Source of the DNA: Leptospiraceae bacterium
GTDB lineage: Bacteria > Spirochaetota > Leptospiria > Leptospirales > Leptonemataceae
NCBI GenBank assembly: GCA_020440935.1
Contig: JAGRNC010000103.1
Location: forward strand, 1-7,983
DNA: 7,983 bases
Reading direction: 5' to 3'
Of the stretch, positions 1 through 6,295 are shown in pieces. Below the pieces are notes generated by a model. That model did not search any database and was not told where the DNA came from. It saw nothing but the letters and a program-made list of their open reading frames with translations. Position 1 is the stretch's first letter, and every line of letters begins with the position of its first letter. The position numbers were made by a program, and so were the translations under genes.

Positions 1-2
1 CA

Positions 3-368
3 AGTCCGGCGCTTAGAGAAGAGTTCTATAGGATCCAGAACGACGACGAGTACCGTAGGGAAATCAAGGAGCGAATCATGCACCATCCATCGGTGCTCGC
101 CATTGCGGAACGGATTGATGTTGTAGAGCATTGCGGAGGCATTAAGGCGCCGATTACGCTCATTCATGGCGATCGGGACAATGTCATACCTCCGGCAGAA
201 TCCAGGCTATTGTTTGATAAATTGCGGAATCGCTTACCCTGTAAGCTTTGCATCACTCCCTTGATTAGCCATGGAACCGTGCAGTACGGAATCGACGTGC
301 CCTTACGTGTGCATCAAGTGACCAGCTCCATTGCATTTTTCTTGAGAAGTCTGGACCGGAATGGATAA
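3..368 (+). CDS. Alpha/beta hydrolase, C-terminal part (5' end outside window)
   Basis: The reading frame is open to the left edge, so this is the last 121 codons of a longer gene; the ATG at 78 is internal. The visible part matches the end of an alpha/beta-hydrolase fold. A buried strand PITLIHGDRDNVIPP carries the likely catalytic Asp (codon at 177-179) in the usual GxxDxxxP setting. The segment LISHGT supplies the likely catalytic His (codon at 270-272). The nucleophile Ser, its elbow and any cap domain would lie upstream and cannot be seen, so the substrate (ester, lactone, peptide or other) is unknown. The gene ends convergently, 20 bp from the stop of the Nudix gene on the other strand. 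I see no strong terminator between them, only a short ACAA/TTGT pairing. Confidence 0.8.
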   Translation, partial: SPALREEFYRIQNDDEYRREIKERIMHHPSVLAIAERIDVVEHCGGIKAPITLIHGDRDNVIPPAESRLLFDKLRNRLPCKLCITPLISHGTVQYGIDVPLRVHQVTSSIAFFLRSLDRNG

Positions 369-388
369 TCCCACAATGCTTTGTAGAC

Positions 389-811
389 TCAGGAGTGTAG
401 CGGGCGGCTACCGGTTTGCATAAATCGAAAGTAATCTTCGAGGATTGTACCGTGGTCAAATACCAGGGTATGGTTTCTGGCCGATTGCTCGTCCACTGTT
501 AAGACCGATTTGGCATCGTCGCCGGCCACAGGATTGCCCGTGGCGCTGGCCAGAAATACAATAGAGATTGTATGTTTGCGGGGATCTCTGGACGGATCCG
601 AGTACACGTAGAATAAATCGTCCAGCACTACAGAAAGAGATGTTTCTTCCATTGCTTCGCGGACAGCAGCGTTCTCTACGGTTTCTCCCTCATCCACAAA
701 ACCGCCAGGAAGGGCCATTCCATGGGGTTCATTTTTTCTTTCGATTAGTACCAATCCGGCAGGCGTGCGAATGATTAGATCGACTGTTGGAACCGGATTG
801 CGGTATTCCAT
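389..811 (-). CDS. Nudix hydrolase, 140 aa
   Basis: This is a stand-alone Nudix protein that would hydrolyse a nucleoside diphosphate linked to another group. The Nudix box spans residues 37-59: Gly37, Glu43, then R51-E52 and E55-E56 as metal ligands. The final Gly of the GX5EX7REUXEEXGU consensus is Ser58, a tolerated variant. The N-terminal strand VDLIIRTPAGLVLIERKN leading to ALPGGFVDEGE is typical of ADP-ribose or NADH-type family members, but no substrate-determining motif is clear. The length is normal for a single-domain Nudix enzyme. Its ATG shares one base with the TAA of the upstream 93-aa gene (TAATG), and the Shine-Dalgarno is weak, so translational coupling is likely. It is the last gene of the minus-strand block that begins with gcvT. 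Any link to folate or NAD chemistry of glycine cleavage is inference. Confidence 0.9.
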   Translation of the reverse strand: MEYRNPVPTVDLIIRTPAGLVLIERKNEPHGMALPGGFVDEGETVENAAVREAMEETSLSVVLDDLFYVYSDPSRDPRKHTISIVFLASATGNPVAGDDAKSVLTVDEQSARNHTLVFDHGTILEDYFRFMQTGSRPLHS

Positions 812-1092
812 TATTTCTTTTCTGGATCGGTCACTTTGAGACGCACTTTGGTCTTCCAGGGGCGATAGGGAGCCAGAGCTTCCATGCGTTTTTCCGGAAC
901 ATAGAAGATCCGCTCACCGTATTTTACGATGATACCTTTGTAATGGGCGAATCGAGTCTGATGATCGATCAGTCCTACCTCTTCCACGGCATTCCAGTTT
1001 TCACAGGTCTTTAACACCGGCACATGCCGCAGATGTAACTCACGAATTGTACCATTCTTCACTGAGTCACGGAGAACCTTTTCCCATTCCAT
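811..1092 (-). CDS. Conserved-looking small protein of unknown function, 93 aa
   Basis: I do not recognise this protein. It is soluble, with no signal peptide or membrane segment. The charged N-terminal part (MEWEKVLRDSVKNGTIREL) is probably helical. It is followed by alternating strand-like stretches (EVGLIDHQTRF, YKGIIVKYGERIFYVPEKR, KTKVRLKVTDPEKK), which suggests a small mostly beta fold. It lies 26 bp downstream of gcvPB and ends in a 1-base TAATG overlap with the Nudix gene, so it is probably co-transcribed with both. The sequence before the ATG (AACCCGGTATG) has no good Shine-Dalgarno, so translation may depend on ribosomes coming from gcvPB. The coupling to the Nudix gene is the best clue to a job: a partner or accessory of that enzyme is possible but unproven. 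Confidence 0.75.
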   Translation of the reverse strand: MEWEKVLRDSVKNGTIRELHLRHVPVLKTCENWNAVEEVGLIDHQTRFAHYKGIIVKYGERIFYVPEKRMEALAPYRPWKTKVRLKVTDPEKK

Positions 1093-1118
1093 ACCGGGTT
1101 ACACTGATGCCCTTGCTG

Positions 1119-2630
1119 CTATTTTGTAAAGTAATTTAGAACCGGGTTCCGGGCTGCGGTGGCTTCATCGATTCGGGTCACAAAAGCCCTTTGCGGAGAC
1201 TGCGTCAGAGTCTCATCTCCGGCAAGCATTCGACCGGCAATATCCTTCATCACAGCTGCAAAATGATCCAGGGTTTCGGGAGCTTCCGATTCCGTGGGCT
1301 CAATCATCATAGCTCCGTGGACGCTGAGAGGAAAGTACACAGTGGGTGGATGGTACCCATAATCGATCAAAGCTTTGGCCAGATCCATGGTGGAATAACC
1401 GGTCTTCTTCTGTTTCGCATCGCTAAACACTACTTCATGCATGCTATCGTTGTCGGATGCCACCTGGAAATCGTTCTCCAGCGCATGGCGAACAATGTTT
1501 GCATTTAGCACTGCATGCTCGGCGATTTGACCCATCTCGCTACCGTGGCTTCGAATAAAAATGCAAGCTCTGAGCAGAACGCCAAAATGTCCAATACCAG
1601 ATTTCATTCTTCCAATGCTTTTGGGAGCGCTCTCCAATACATATTGATCCTTCTTCTCAACTTGCGGACCAGGAAGAAACTCCTTCAATCGATCGGAAAC
1701 TACCACGGCAGCTCCGCCAGGACCGCCGCCCCCGTGGGGAGTGGAGAATGTTTTGTGCAAATTCAAATGGCTCACATCGACGCCCATCTTACCCAGTGAG
1801 GCCTGCCCGATGATGGCGTTGTAATTGGCTCCGTCCATATAGAGAAGCGAATCATTTTCATGCAGCAGGTCTGCAATGGCACGAATGTTCTTTTCGAATA
1901 CTCCCACGGTATTCGGATTTGTAATCATCAGTCCGGCCACCTCGGGTCCCAGATTGGCCTTTAAATCTTCCAGATCCAGGAGGCCCTGGGCCGTGGACTT
2001 CAATTCTTTCACATCGTAACCCGCAAGTGTGCAACTGGCAGGGTTGGTTCCATGAGCGCTATCCGGCACAAGAATGATCTTTCGATTTTCGCCTTTTGCT
2101 TTATGGTATGCCTGCATCAAAAACAATCCGGTGAGTTCGCCGTGGGCGCCGGCCGCGGGCTGTAAAGTAACCGCAGGCATATCGGTAAGCTGGCAAATCA
2201 TGGTTTGCAGTTCGTACACTACGGAGAGAACGTCTTGCGCATAACGCGGAGGCAGGGAAGGGTGCGCATCGCGAAAGTGCGGAAGCGCTGCAATTTCCTC
2301 GTTTATGCGAGGATTATACTTCATACTGCAGGAACCCAGAGGATAAAGATTCAGATCGATCCCGTAGTTCCAGGTAGAAAGCCTTGTAAAATGTCGTACC
2401 ACCTCGGGTTCGCTCACTTCGGGCAGATGGATATCGTCTGCATCGCGCAGTAGATCTCCTACGATTTCATGCTCAAGATTTGCATCATCTTCGGGAAAAC
2501 TGAATCCGATGCGACCTGGATGCGAGCGTTCGAATATGAGTGGTTCCTCATAGACCTGGCTGTTACGCGTTACGGACAGGTTCTGGATTCGGGTTTCGTT
2601 GCCAGTATTTGTAAGCTCTTCGGTTAGCAT
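1119..2630 (-). CDS. gcvPB: Glycine dehydrogenase (decarboxylating) subunit 2, P-protein beta
   Basis: This is the PLP-binding half of the split P-protein. With GcvPA it decarboxylates glycine and attaches the aminomethyl group to lipoyl-GcvH. The PLP Schiff-base lysine is Lys293 in LHKTFSTPHGGGGPG (residues 291-305), a family signature. Other conserved blocks are LNLYPLGSCSMKYNPRINE (93-111), LQPAAGAHGELTG (156-168), DSAHGTNPAS (190-199) and MITNPNTVGVFE (235-246). At 503 aa it is slightly longer than the roughly 490 aa usual for the family, because of a non-conserved N-terminal extension of about 25 residues. The ATG has a good ribosome site (AGAGGA, 2635-2640). It lies 43 bp downstream of gcvPA, in the same direction, so the two subunits are probably made from one mRNA. 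Confidence 0.97.
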   Translation of the reverse strand: MLTEELTNTGNETRIQNLSVTRNSQVYEEPLIFERSHPGRIGFSFPEDDANLEHEIVGDLLRDADDIHLPEVSEPEVVRHFTRLSTWNYGIDLNLYPLGSCSMKYNPRINEEIAALPHFRDAHPSLPPRYAQDVLSVVYELQTMICQLTDMPAVTLQPAAGAHGELTGLFLMQAYHKAKGENRKIILVPDSAHGTNPASCTLAGYDVKELKSTAQGLLDLEDLKANLGPEVAGLMITNPNTVGVFEKNIRAIADLLHENDSLLYMDGANYNAIIGQASLGKMGVDVSHLNLHKTFSTPHGGGGPGGAAVVVSDRLKEFLPGPQVEKKDQYVLESAPKSIGRMKSGIGHFGVLLRACIFIRSHGSEMGQIAEHAVLNANIVRHALENDFQVASDNDSMHEVVFSDAKQKKTGYSTMDLAKALIDYGYHPPTVYFPLSVHGAMMIEPTESEAPETLDHFAAVMKDIAGRMLAGDETLTQSPQRAFVTRIDEATAARNPVLNYFTK

Positions 2631-2642
2631 TTTTTCCTCTAA

Positions 2643-2679
2643 AAATAGGGCTTTGTAGTACTATGGCCCGGGCCTATTT
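2643..2679. repeat. Inverted repeat and 10-bp palindrome at the gcvPA-gcvPB junction
   Basis: AAATAGG (2643-2649) is the exact reverse complement of CCTATTT (2673-2679). Inside lies the perfect palindrome GGCCCGGGCC (2665-2674), whose last base is the final base of the gcvPA stop codon. In the mRNA a 7-bp stem could close a loop of 23 nt between the two cistrons. There is no U-run, so it does not look like an intrinsic terminator. A role in mRNA processing or in setting subunit ratio is only a guess. Confidence 0.4.
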
Positions 2680-3999
2680 GCAGGCCGCCTTGATCGAAAG
2701 TACCCAGTTTCTTACGATTTCCGGGCTCATGGTTTCATTGAATGCGCAGAGTAAGGTATTTGGACCTGCCACAGTTCCGCAGGCAATCTTAGATGCCTGA
2801 ATACAGCGATCGAACACCACCTCTGCTGCTACGGGCGTTTCCACCAGAAATTCATTGAAAATGGGCGAATCGGGATGGTGCAGCTTAAGATCGCTCTGTT
2901 CGCGCAGCAATTGGCGACCGAGTGCGGCAAATCGCGCGCTTCGCTCGGCGGCCCGGCGCAGACCTTTCTTTCCTAGAGTTTCCAGATAGATTGTGCAACG
3001 TAGCGCCATAAGACCCTGGTTGGTGCATATATTTGAAGTAGCTTTTTGACGACGGATATGCTGCTCACGGGCCGCCAGTGTCACTACAAAAGCCCTTCTT
3101 CCATCCATGTCTTTGGCCTCGCCGATCAATCGACCGGGAAGGTTTCGCATATGCTTTTGCGAAGTGCCAATAAAACCAAGCCACGGTCCGCCATAGGAAA
3201 GCGGCACTCCAAACGATTGCGCTTCGCCGCAAACAATGTCTGCGCCCAGGCTACCCGGGGAGCGAAGCAGCGCCAGCGACATGGCCTCGGTAACGGTAAC
3301 GATAACAAGAATGTCCTTCTCCTGGGCAACAGCCTTCACAGCCGCAATATCTTCCACAATGCCCGAGTAGTTGGGCGATTGAATTACTATGGCCGCGGTG
3401 GAATCATCAATGGTTGCGCGTAGCGATTCCAGATCCAGCTGGCCGGTGGACCCGGTTGCTACCATTGCATGATTGAAAATGCCGCCTTCGGAATAGGTTT
3501 CCAGTGTTTCCAGGTATTCGGGATGGATGGCATCGGAGAATAGAACCTTATCTTTGCGCTTTACGCGCACAGCCATCATGGCTGCTTCGATCATTGCTGT
3601 GGAACCGTCATAGAGCGATGCATTGGATACTTCCACGCCCATGAGGTCGGCCATCATGGACTGGAATTCAAACATCGCCTGAAGTGTTCCCTGGCTCACC
3701 TCCGGCTGATACGGAGTATAGGCAGTGAGGAACTCGCCCCTGGAGATAAGAGGATCAATAATGGAGGGGATATAATGGAAATGTCCATTTCCTCCCATAA
3801 AATTGTGTACGATCCCTGGATCTTGATTTGGTGCATATTCGCGACGGATTTCGATTTCGGAGGCCGGGGCTGGCAAATTTGCATCGGTCCGTACCCTTAA
3901 TTCTTCCGGGATGGAACGAAAAAGGTCGGCCGGGCCTGAAAATCCGATGGATTCTAGCCGCTGGCGCTCCTGATCGGGGGAAATAGGAAAATATTTCAA
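2674..3999 (-). CDS. gcvPA: Glycine dehydrogenase (decarboxylating) subunit 1, P-protein alpha, TTG start
   Basis: This is the N-terminal-half homologue of P-protein and partner of GcvPB in the heterotetrameric glycine decarboxylase. It lacks the PLP lysine, as is normal for this subunit. Family blocks seen are HNFMGGNGHFHYIPSII (65-81), TAYTPYQPEVSQGTLQ (92-107), NASLYDGSTAMIEA (126-139), GEAQSFGVPLSYGGPWLGF (258-276) and ATSNICTNQGLMAL (320-333). At 441 aa it is close to the usual 440-450. The start codon is TTG: the product begins MKYFPIS, matching the family N-terminus, and a strong AGGAG (4007-4011) lies 7 nt upstream. No in-frame ATG fits. It is separated from gcvH by 288 bp, unusually wide for this operon, so it may have its own promoter or regulatory element. 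Confidence 0.96.
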   Translation of the reverse strand: MKYFPISPDQERQRLESIGFSGPADLFRSIPEELRVRTDANLPAPASEIEIRREYAPNQDPGIVHNFMGGNGHFHYIPSIIDPLISRGEFLTAYTPYQPEVSQGTLQAMFEFQSMMADLMGVEVSNASLYDGSTAMIEAAMMAVRVKRKDKVLFSDAIHPEYLETLETYSEGGIFNHAMVATGSTGQLDLESLRATIDDSTAAIVIQSPNYSGIVEDIAAVKAVAQEKDILVIVTVTEAMSLALLRSPGSLGADIVCGEAQSFGVPLSYGGPWLGFIGTSQKHMRNLPGRLIGEAKDMDGRRAFVVTLAAREQHIRRQKATSNICTNQGLMALRCTIYLETLGKKGLRRAAERSARFAALGRQLLREQSDLKLHHPDSPIFNEFLVETPVAAEVVFDRCIQASKIACGTVAGPNTLLCAFNETMSPEIVRNWVLSIKAACK

Positions 4000-4023
4000 T
4001 TTTGCTCTCCTGAAAAGGGGCTG

Positions 4024-4055
4024 TCATATCAAGATATCAAAAAGTCTCGATATGA
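4024..4055. repeat. Operator-like inverted repeat upstream of gcvPA
   Basis: TCATATC (4024-4030) and GATATGA (4049-4055) form a perfect 7-bp inverted repeat with an 18-bp spacer, and a third GATATC palindrome lies inside the spacer (4033-4038). The element sits about 13 bp upstream of the gcvPA ribosome site and overlaps the ATG of the small + strand frame at 4052. The arrangement suits a regulator site or an mRNA hairpin, but I recognise no known family site. Confidence 0.35.
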
Positions 4056-4117
4056 AAATCATTTTTGCCGCGCTGGCGCTGCTGGCCAGCAATTTTTCGG
4101 GCAAGGTCTGGGGGTAG
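4052..4117 (+). pseudogene. Possible remnant of a small exported protein, frameshifted at a G5 tract
   Basis: The 21-codon frame MKIIFAALALLASNFSGKVWG reads like a bacterial signal peptide (basic residue, hydrophobic core, small residues) and stops at TAG (4115-4117), just after GGGGG (4110-4114). Removing one G joins it to a frame that stays open across the rest of the gap (continuing SRIYDIIHEMTGDCPEG) and into the 3' end of gcvH. No good Shine-Dalgarno precedes the ATG, and the downstream part is Arg-rich, as expected of a chance frame in GC-rich DNA. It could be a decayed gene, a sequencing indel or coincidence; chance is a serious possibility. Confidence 0.2.
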
Positions 4118-4287
4118 CAGAATTTACGACATAATACACGAGATGACCGGCGATTGCCCGGAGGGCGCGGTGTCGGAGGGCGGCGAAATAGGTAGAGCGG
4201 GCGAATCCCGGCGAAGATGGGAGCTGCGGCGCCGGAATACTTCCGGCTGGCATACTCATACAAAGAATCGAAAGAGATGGGGGCCGA
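4118..4287. other. Rest of the gcvH-gcvPA gap, no convincing gene, one hairpin
   Basis: Together with the sequence up to gcvPA this makes a 288-bp interruption in the gcv operon. Frames on both strands here are Arg/Pro/Ser-rich, have no ribosome sites and show no recognisable motif. The clear element is a perfect stem-loop, GCCGGAA-TAC-TTCCGGC (4231-4247), with a 7-bp GC-rich stem and 3-nt loop, about 40 bp past the gcvH stop. It has no T-run on either strand. It might protect or process the gcvTH part of the mRNA, or end transcription with help of Rho. Confidence 0.5.
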
Positions 4288-4677
4288 TTATTGGTCCAGA
4301 GAGTCGACGAATGTCTTGTAAGCCGCGGCATCCATCAGTCCATCCAACTGGCCCTGATCAAATTCTTCCATTTTAATAAGCCAGGAGCCGTAGGGATCTT
4401 TATTCACTTTTTCAGGGCTGGCCAGCACGTCGTCATTTACGCCGGCTACCTTTCCTGCGATGGGCGCGTACAGATCTTCCGCAGCTTTTACCGATTCGAT
4501 GGTACCAAAGCTATCGCCCTGGCCGACGCTATTACCCTGTTCCCGCACCTCTACGTAGACTATGTCCCCCAGCGAATTCTGGGCATAATCTGTTACTCCA
4601 ATCAGAACGGCGCCATCAGATACCTGAGCCCATTCATGATCTTTCGTATATTTGAGGTTATCGGGAATATTTGACAT
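4288..4677 (-). CDS. gcvH: Glycine cleavage system H protein (lipoyl carrier)
   Basis: This is the 129-aa lipoyl carrier that shuttles the aminomethyl group from P to T protein and is then reoxidised by L protein. The lipoylated residue is Lys64 in GTIESVKAAEDLYAP (58-72), the invariant family motif. The N-terminus MSNIPDNLKYTKDHEW and the segment YAQNSLGDIVYVE are also characteristic. The start at 4677 was chosen because a clean GGAG (4684-4687) lies 6 nt upstream and because 129 aa is the standard length. An in-frame ATG at 4707 would add ten residues that do not fit the family. The gene follows gcvT by 61 bp, where a CCACA/TGTGG hairpin (4704-4719) can form. Lipoylation depends on LipA/LipB-type enzymes not present here. 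Confidence 0.97.
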   Translation of the reverse strand: MSNIPDNLKYTKDHEWAQVSDGAVLIGVTDYAQNSLGDIVYVEVREQGNSVGQGDSFGTIESVKAAEDLYAPIAGKVAGVNDDVLASPEKVNKDPYGSWLIKMEEFDQGQLDGLMDAAAYKTFVDSLDQ

Positions 4678-4738
4678 TTGAATCTCCAAAGATGGCTTAT
4701 GTTCCACATTGTGTTGTGGGCATAATCTGTAAATCGAC

Positions 4739-5848
4739 TTAACGGTCGGACTTCTTCTTTCCGGCGGTGCCCTTTACAAAGGGGCCATCTACTATAGTAA
4801 TCGGCACCTTCTTTCCTCGAATCTCCACAGAGGGATCGGAAAGATCACCTTCCACCAGCGCCGTTCCGATGCCCTTCTTTAGAACGGGAGAATGAGAGCC
4901 GCTCACGACAGCGCCCACTCGGGCATCTCCAGAAAACAAGGTATACCCTTCGCGAGGGATGCCCGGGCCATCCAGTGTGAAGCCCAGAATCGTTCGGCTG
5001 GTGCCTTCCGATTTCTGCTTCAGTAATTTGTCCATTGCGAAGCAGGGCACTTCTTTTTCTTTAACAATCCAGCCAATACCACTTTCTACCGGGCTAAGCT
5101 CCTCGGACAATTCGTGTCCGTATAGAGGATAACGAGCTTCCAGTCGCAGGCTGTCCCGCGCGCCCAGTCCCACCGGCAACGCAACTTTGTCATCGTGAGG
5201 CTGCAACAGTAAATCCCAGAGTAGGACTCCTGTCTTCGCATCGCTCAGGATCTCGAAACCATCTTCGCCAGTGTAGCCGGTTCGGCTGATTGTAATGGCG
5301 GCTCCATTGTATGAAATGTCCTTAAACGCAAAGTAACCAACATCTGAGAGGTCCTGATTCAGGCATCGCGACAGAATGGATTCTGCCTCGGGACCCTGAA
5401 TGGCGATCAGATGCCAATGATCGCTTTCATTGACAACATTAGCCGAAGGAAAATTCGTCTTCGCATATTCGCTGATAGCTTCAAAGACTTTCTCTGTATT
5501 GGAGGCGTTTACAATGATGAAGTATTCTTCATCGCCTCTGCGAAAGATTGTGACATCATCGCGAAGACCGCCCGATTCATTTAACACCGCATTATAGCGT
5601 ATTTTGCCCTGTTTTAGGTCCTGCACGCGATTGCAGCACATTGTCTCCAGTAGCGTACCGGCCTCTGCTCCGGTTACCCGCAATTCTCCCATATGCGAAA
5701 CGTCAAATAGGCCGCAATATTCGCGTACTGCATTGTGCTCGGCTATAATGGAAGAATACTGAACTGGCATTTCCCATCCGGCAAATGGGACCATTCGGCC
5801 ATTATGTTCCTGGTGCCAGTTGTGCAGCGGAGTCTGTTTCAGAGGCAT
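4739..5848 (-). CDS. gcvT: Aminomethyltransferase, glycine cleavage system T protein
   Basis: This 369-aa enzyme moves the methylene carbon from aminomethyl-lipoyl-GcvH to tetrahydrofolate, giving 5,10-methylene-THF and ammonia. The GcvT fold is seen in full: TPLHNWHQEHNGRMVPFAGWE (6-26), GLFDVSHMGE (46-55), GGLRDDVTIF (93-102) with the folate-site Asp (97 or 98), IAIQGPEA (149-156), SRTGYTGEDGFEI (188-200), LGARDSLRLEARYPLYGHEL (228-247) and the C-terminal barrel VGAVVSGSHSPVLKKGIG (311-328). The length is normal. The ATG at 5848 is chosen because MPLKQTPL matches the family start; its Shine-Dalgarno is poor. An in-frame TTG at 5881 would add an unlikely 11-residue leader. It is the first gene of the minus-strand gcv block and has a long untranslated leader. 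Confidence 0.96.
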   Translation of the reverse strand: MPLKQTPLHNWHQEHNGRMVPFAGWEMPVQYSSIIAEHNAVREYCGLFDVSHMGELRVTGAEAGTLLETMCCNRVQDLKQGKIRYNAVLNESGGLRDDVTIFRRGDEEYFIIVNASNTEKVFEAISEYAKTNFPSANVVNESDHWHLIAIQGPEAESILSRCLNQDLSDVGYFAFKDISYNGAAITISRTGYTGEDGFEILSDAKTGVLLWDLLLQPHDDKVALPVGLGARDSLRLEARYPLYGHELSEELSPVESGIGWIVKEKEVPCFAMDKLLKQKSEGTSRTILGFTLDGPGIPREGYTLFSGDARVGAVVSGSHSPVLKKGIGTALVEGDLSDPSVEIRGKKVPITIVDGPFVKGTAGKKKSDR

Positions 5849-6059
5849 AATGCAGGGTTCTGAGGCCACTCTGGGACGCAATTAAAAAAGCCGGCGGGCA
5901 AAGATGCGCAAGTTAAGTAATACGTAGTAAATTTCTGTGCCTATCTGGCCTGTCCTGGCTTTTTTGCTTTGACTGCGAACGCCGATCGATATACATAGCC
6001 TCCTCTGGATCTTGGTTTCTCAGCGAAAGGGCCGGTGGACCGTGGGCATTTATCCACGG
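5849..6059 (-). promoter_or_regulatory. Long 5' leader of gcvT
   Basis: If transcription starts near 6059, the gcvT mRNA has an untranslated leader of about 210 nt, long enough for a cis-regulatory RNA. The 5' end would fold into a hairpin, CCGTGG with CCACGG around an 8-nt loop (6040-6059). Just before gcvT there is a GC-rich block followed by six Ts (5883-5888 as As on the + strand), but I find no matching stem for a terminator. Glycine riboswitches often precede gcvT. The motif pieces AAAAAAGCC and AGGACAG occur (about 5951-5966), but the ordered aptamer blocks (GGAGAG, CACCGAAG, CTCTCAGG) are absent by eye, so no riboswitch is called. Confidence 0.4.
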
Positions 6060-6069
6060 CCGTGGATAA
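6040..6069. repeat. 20-bp perfect palindrome built from two head-to-head DnaA-box-like sites
   Basis: Positions 6050-6069 read TTATCCACGG followed by its exact reverse complement. Each half contains TTATCCACG, an 8/9 match to the DnaA box TTATCCACA, facing each other with 2 bp between. The neighbouring CCGTGG (6040-6045) can pair instead with CCACGG (6054-6059), so two mutually exclusive hairpins exist. The palindrome overlaps the -10 and start region of the predicted gcvT promoter, the classic place for a repressor. It may therefore be a dimeric regulator operator rather than a replication element. Confidence 0.6.
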
Positions 6070-6094
6070 TACCAAAACACTGCTGCTTTCGAAA
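6066..6094 (-). promoter_or_regulatory. Candidate sigma70-type promoter for the gcv operon
   Basis: On the minus strand an extended -10, TGG-TATTAT (hexamer 6071-6066), lies 17 bp from a weak -35, TTTCGA (6094-6089). The -35 falls within the 10-bp palindrome CTTTCGAAAG (6086-6095), and the -10 within the 20-bp palindrome. Transcription would start near 6059. The assignment is by consensus only. Confidence 0.4.
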
Positions 6095-6105
6095 GAGGCC
6101 ATGCG

Positions 6106-6152
6106 ATAAATAAAAATTAGCAGTATTAATGTGAATAATATAAAATATACAT
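6106..6152. other. AT-rich tract with an exact DnaA-box match
   Basis: This 47-bp tract is strikingly A/T-rich compared with its surroundings. On the minus strand 6138-6130 reads TTATTCACA, a full match to TTATNCACA. It lies about 60 bp from the two palindromic DnaA-like sites. It also carries the candidate + strand promoter, so its composition may simply reflect promoter sequence. Confidence 0.45.
6117..6144 (+). promoter_or_regulatory. Candidate promoter for the right-hand + strand cassette
   Basis: TTAGCA (6117-6122) and TATAAA (6139-6144) are separated by 16 bp, a fair sigma70-type match, giving a start near 6151. That would exclude the GTG at 6131 as a translation start and leave a leader of about 145 nt before the ATG at 6296. 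Confidence 0.4.
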
Positions 6153-6161
6153 CGAATGTAT
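6147..6161. repeat. Inverted repeat over the predicted + strand transcription start
   Basis: ATACAT (6147-6152), CGA, ATGTAT (6156-6161) forms a perfect 6-bp inverted repeat with a 3-bp centre, directly downstream of the -10. Its size and position suit an operator for a dimeric regulator. A 55-codon frame starts at the ATG inside it (6156-6323) but has no ribosome site and no recognisable product. Confidence 0.35.
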
Positions 6162-6295
6162 GCGACGTTGGGGCTGCAGCGATCGTTTCTGTCGGGGAGC
6201 AGGGGCGAATCGGCGGCAATAGCGCCTGGAGGATGCGAAGGGCGTTTGAGAGTTACAGAACAAAAAGAAATAAGGGAACGGTGGAACAAATTACT

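Noticed and set aside
4024..4263. 79-codon minus-strand frame in the gcvH-gcvPA gap
   Set aside because: No ribosome site, Arg/Pro/Ser-rich composition typical of non-coding GC-rich DNA, and no recognisable motif.
5849..5881. TTG start at 5881 for gcvT
   Set aside because: The added residues (RPRVASEPCI) do not fit the GcvT N-terminus, and no ribosome site precedes the TTG.
5883..5900. Intrinsic terminator (GC block plus six Ts on the minus strand) just before gcvT
   Set aside because: The GC block GCCCGCCGGC has no complementary arm with a usable loop, so no terminator hairpin forms.
5951..5966. Glycine-riboswitch-like AGGACAG near an A-run in the gcvT leader
   Set aside because: The other conserved aptamer blocks are missing and the order is wrong; short matches of this kind occur by chance.
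6131..6295. GTG or upstream ATG extension of the zinc-ribbon gene
   Set aside because: GTG 6131 lies within the predicted promoter, and the GGAGG before ATG 6233 directly abuts the start codon. The extension is possible but less likely than ATG 6296.
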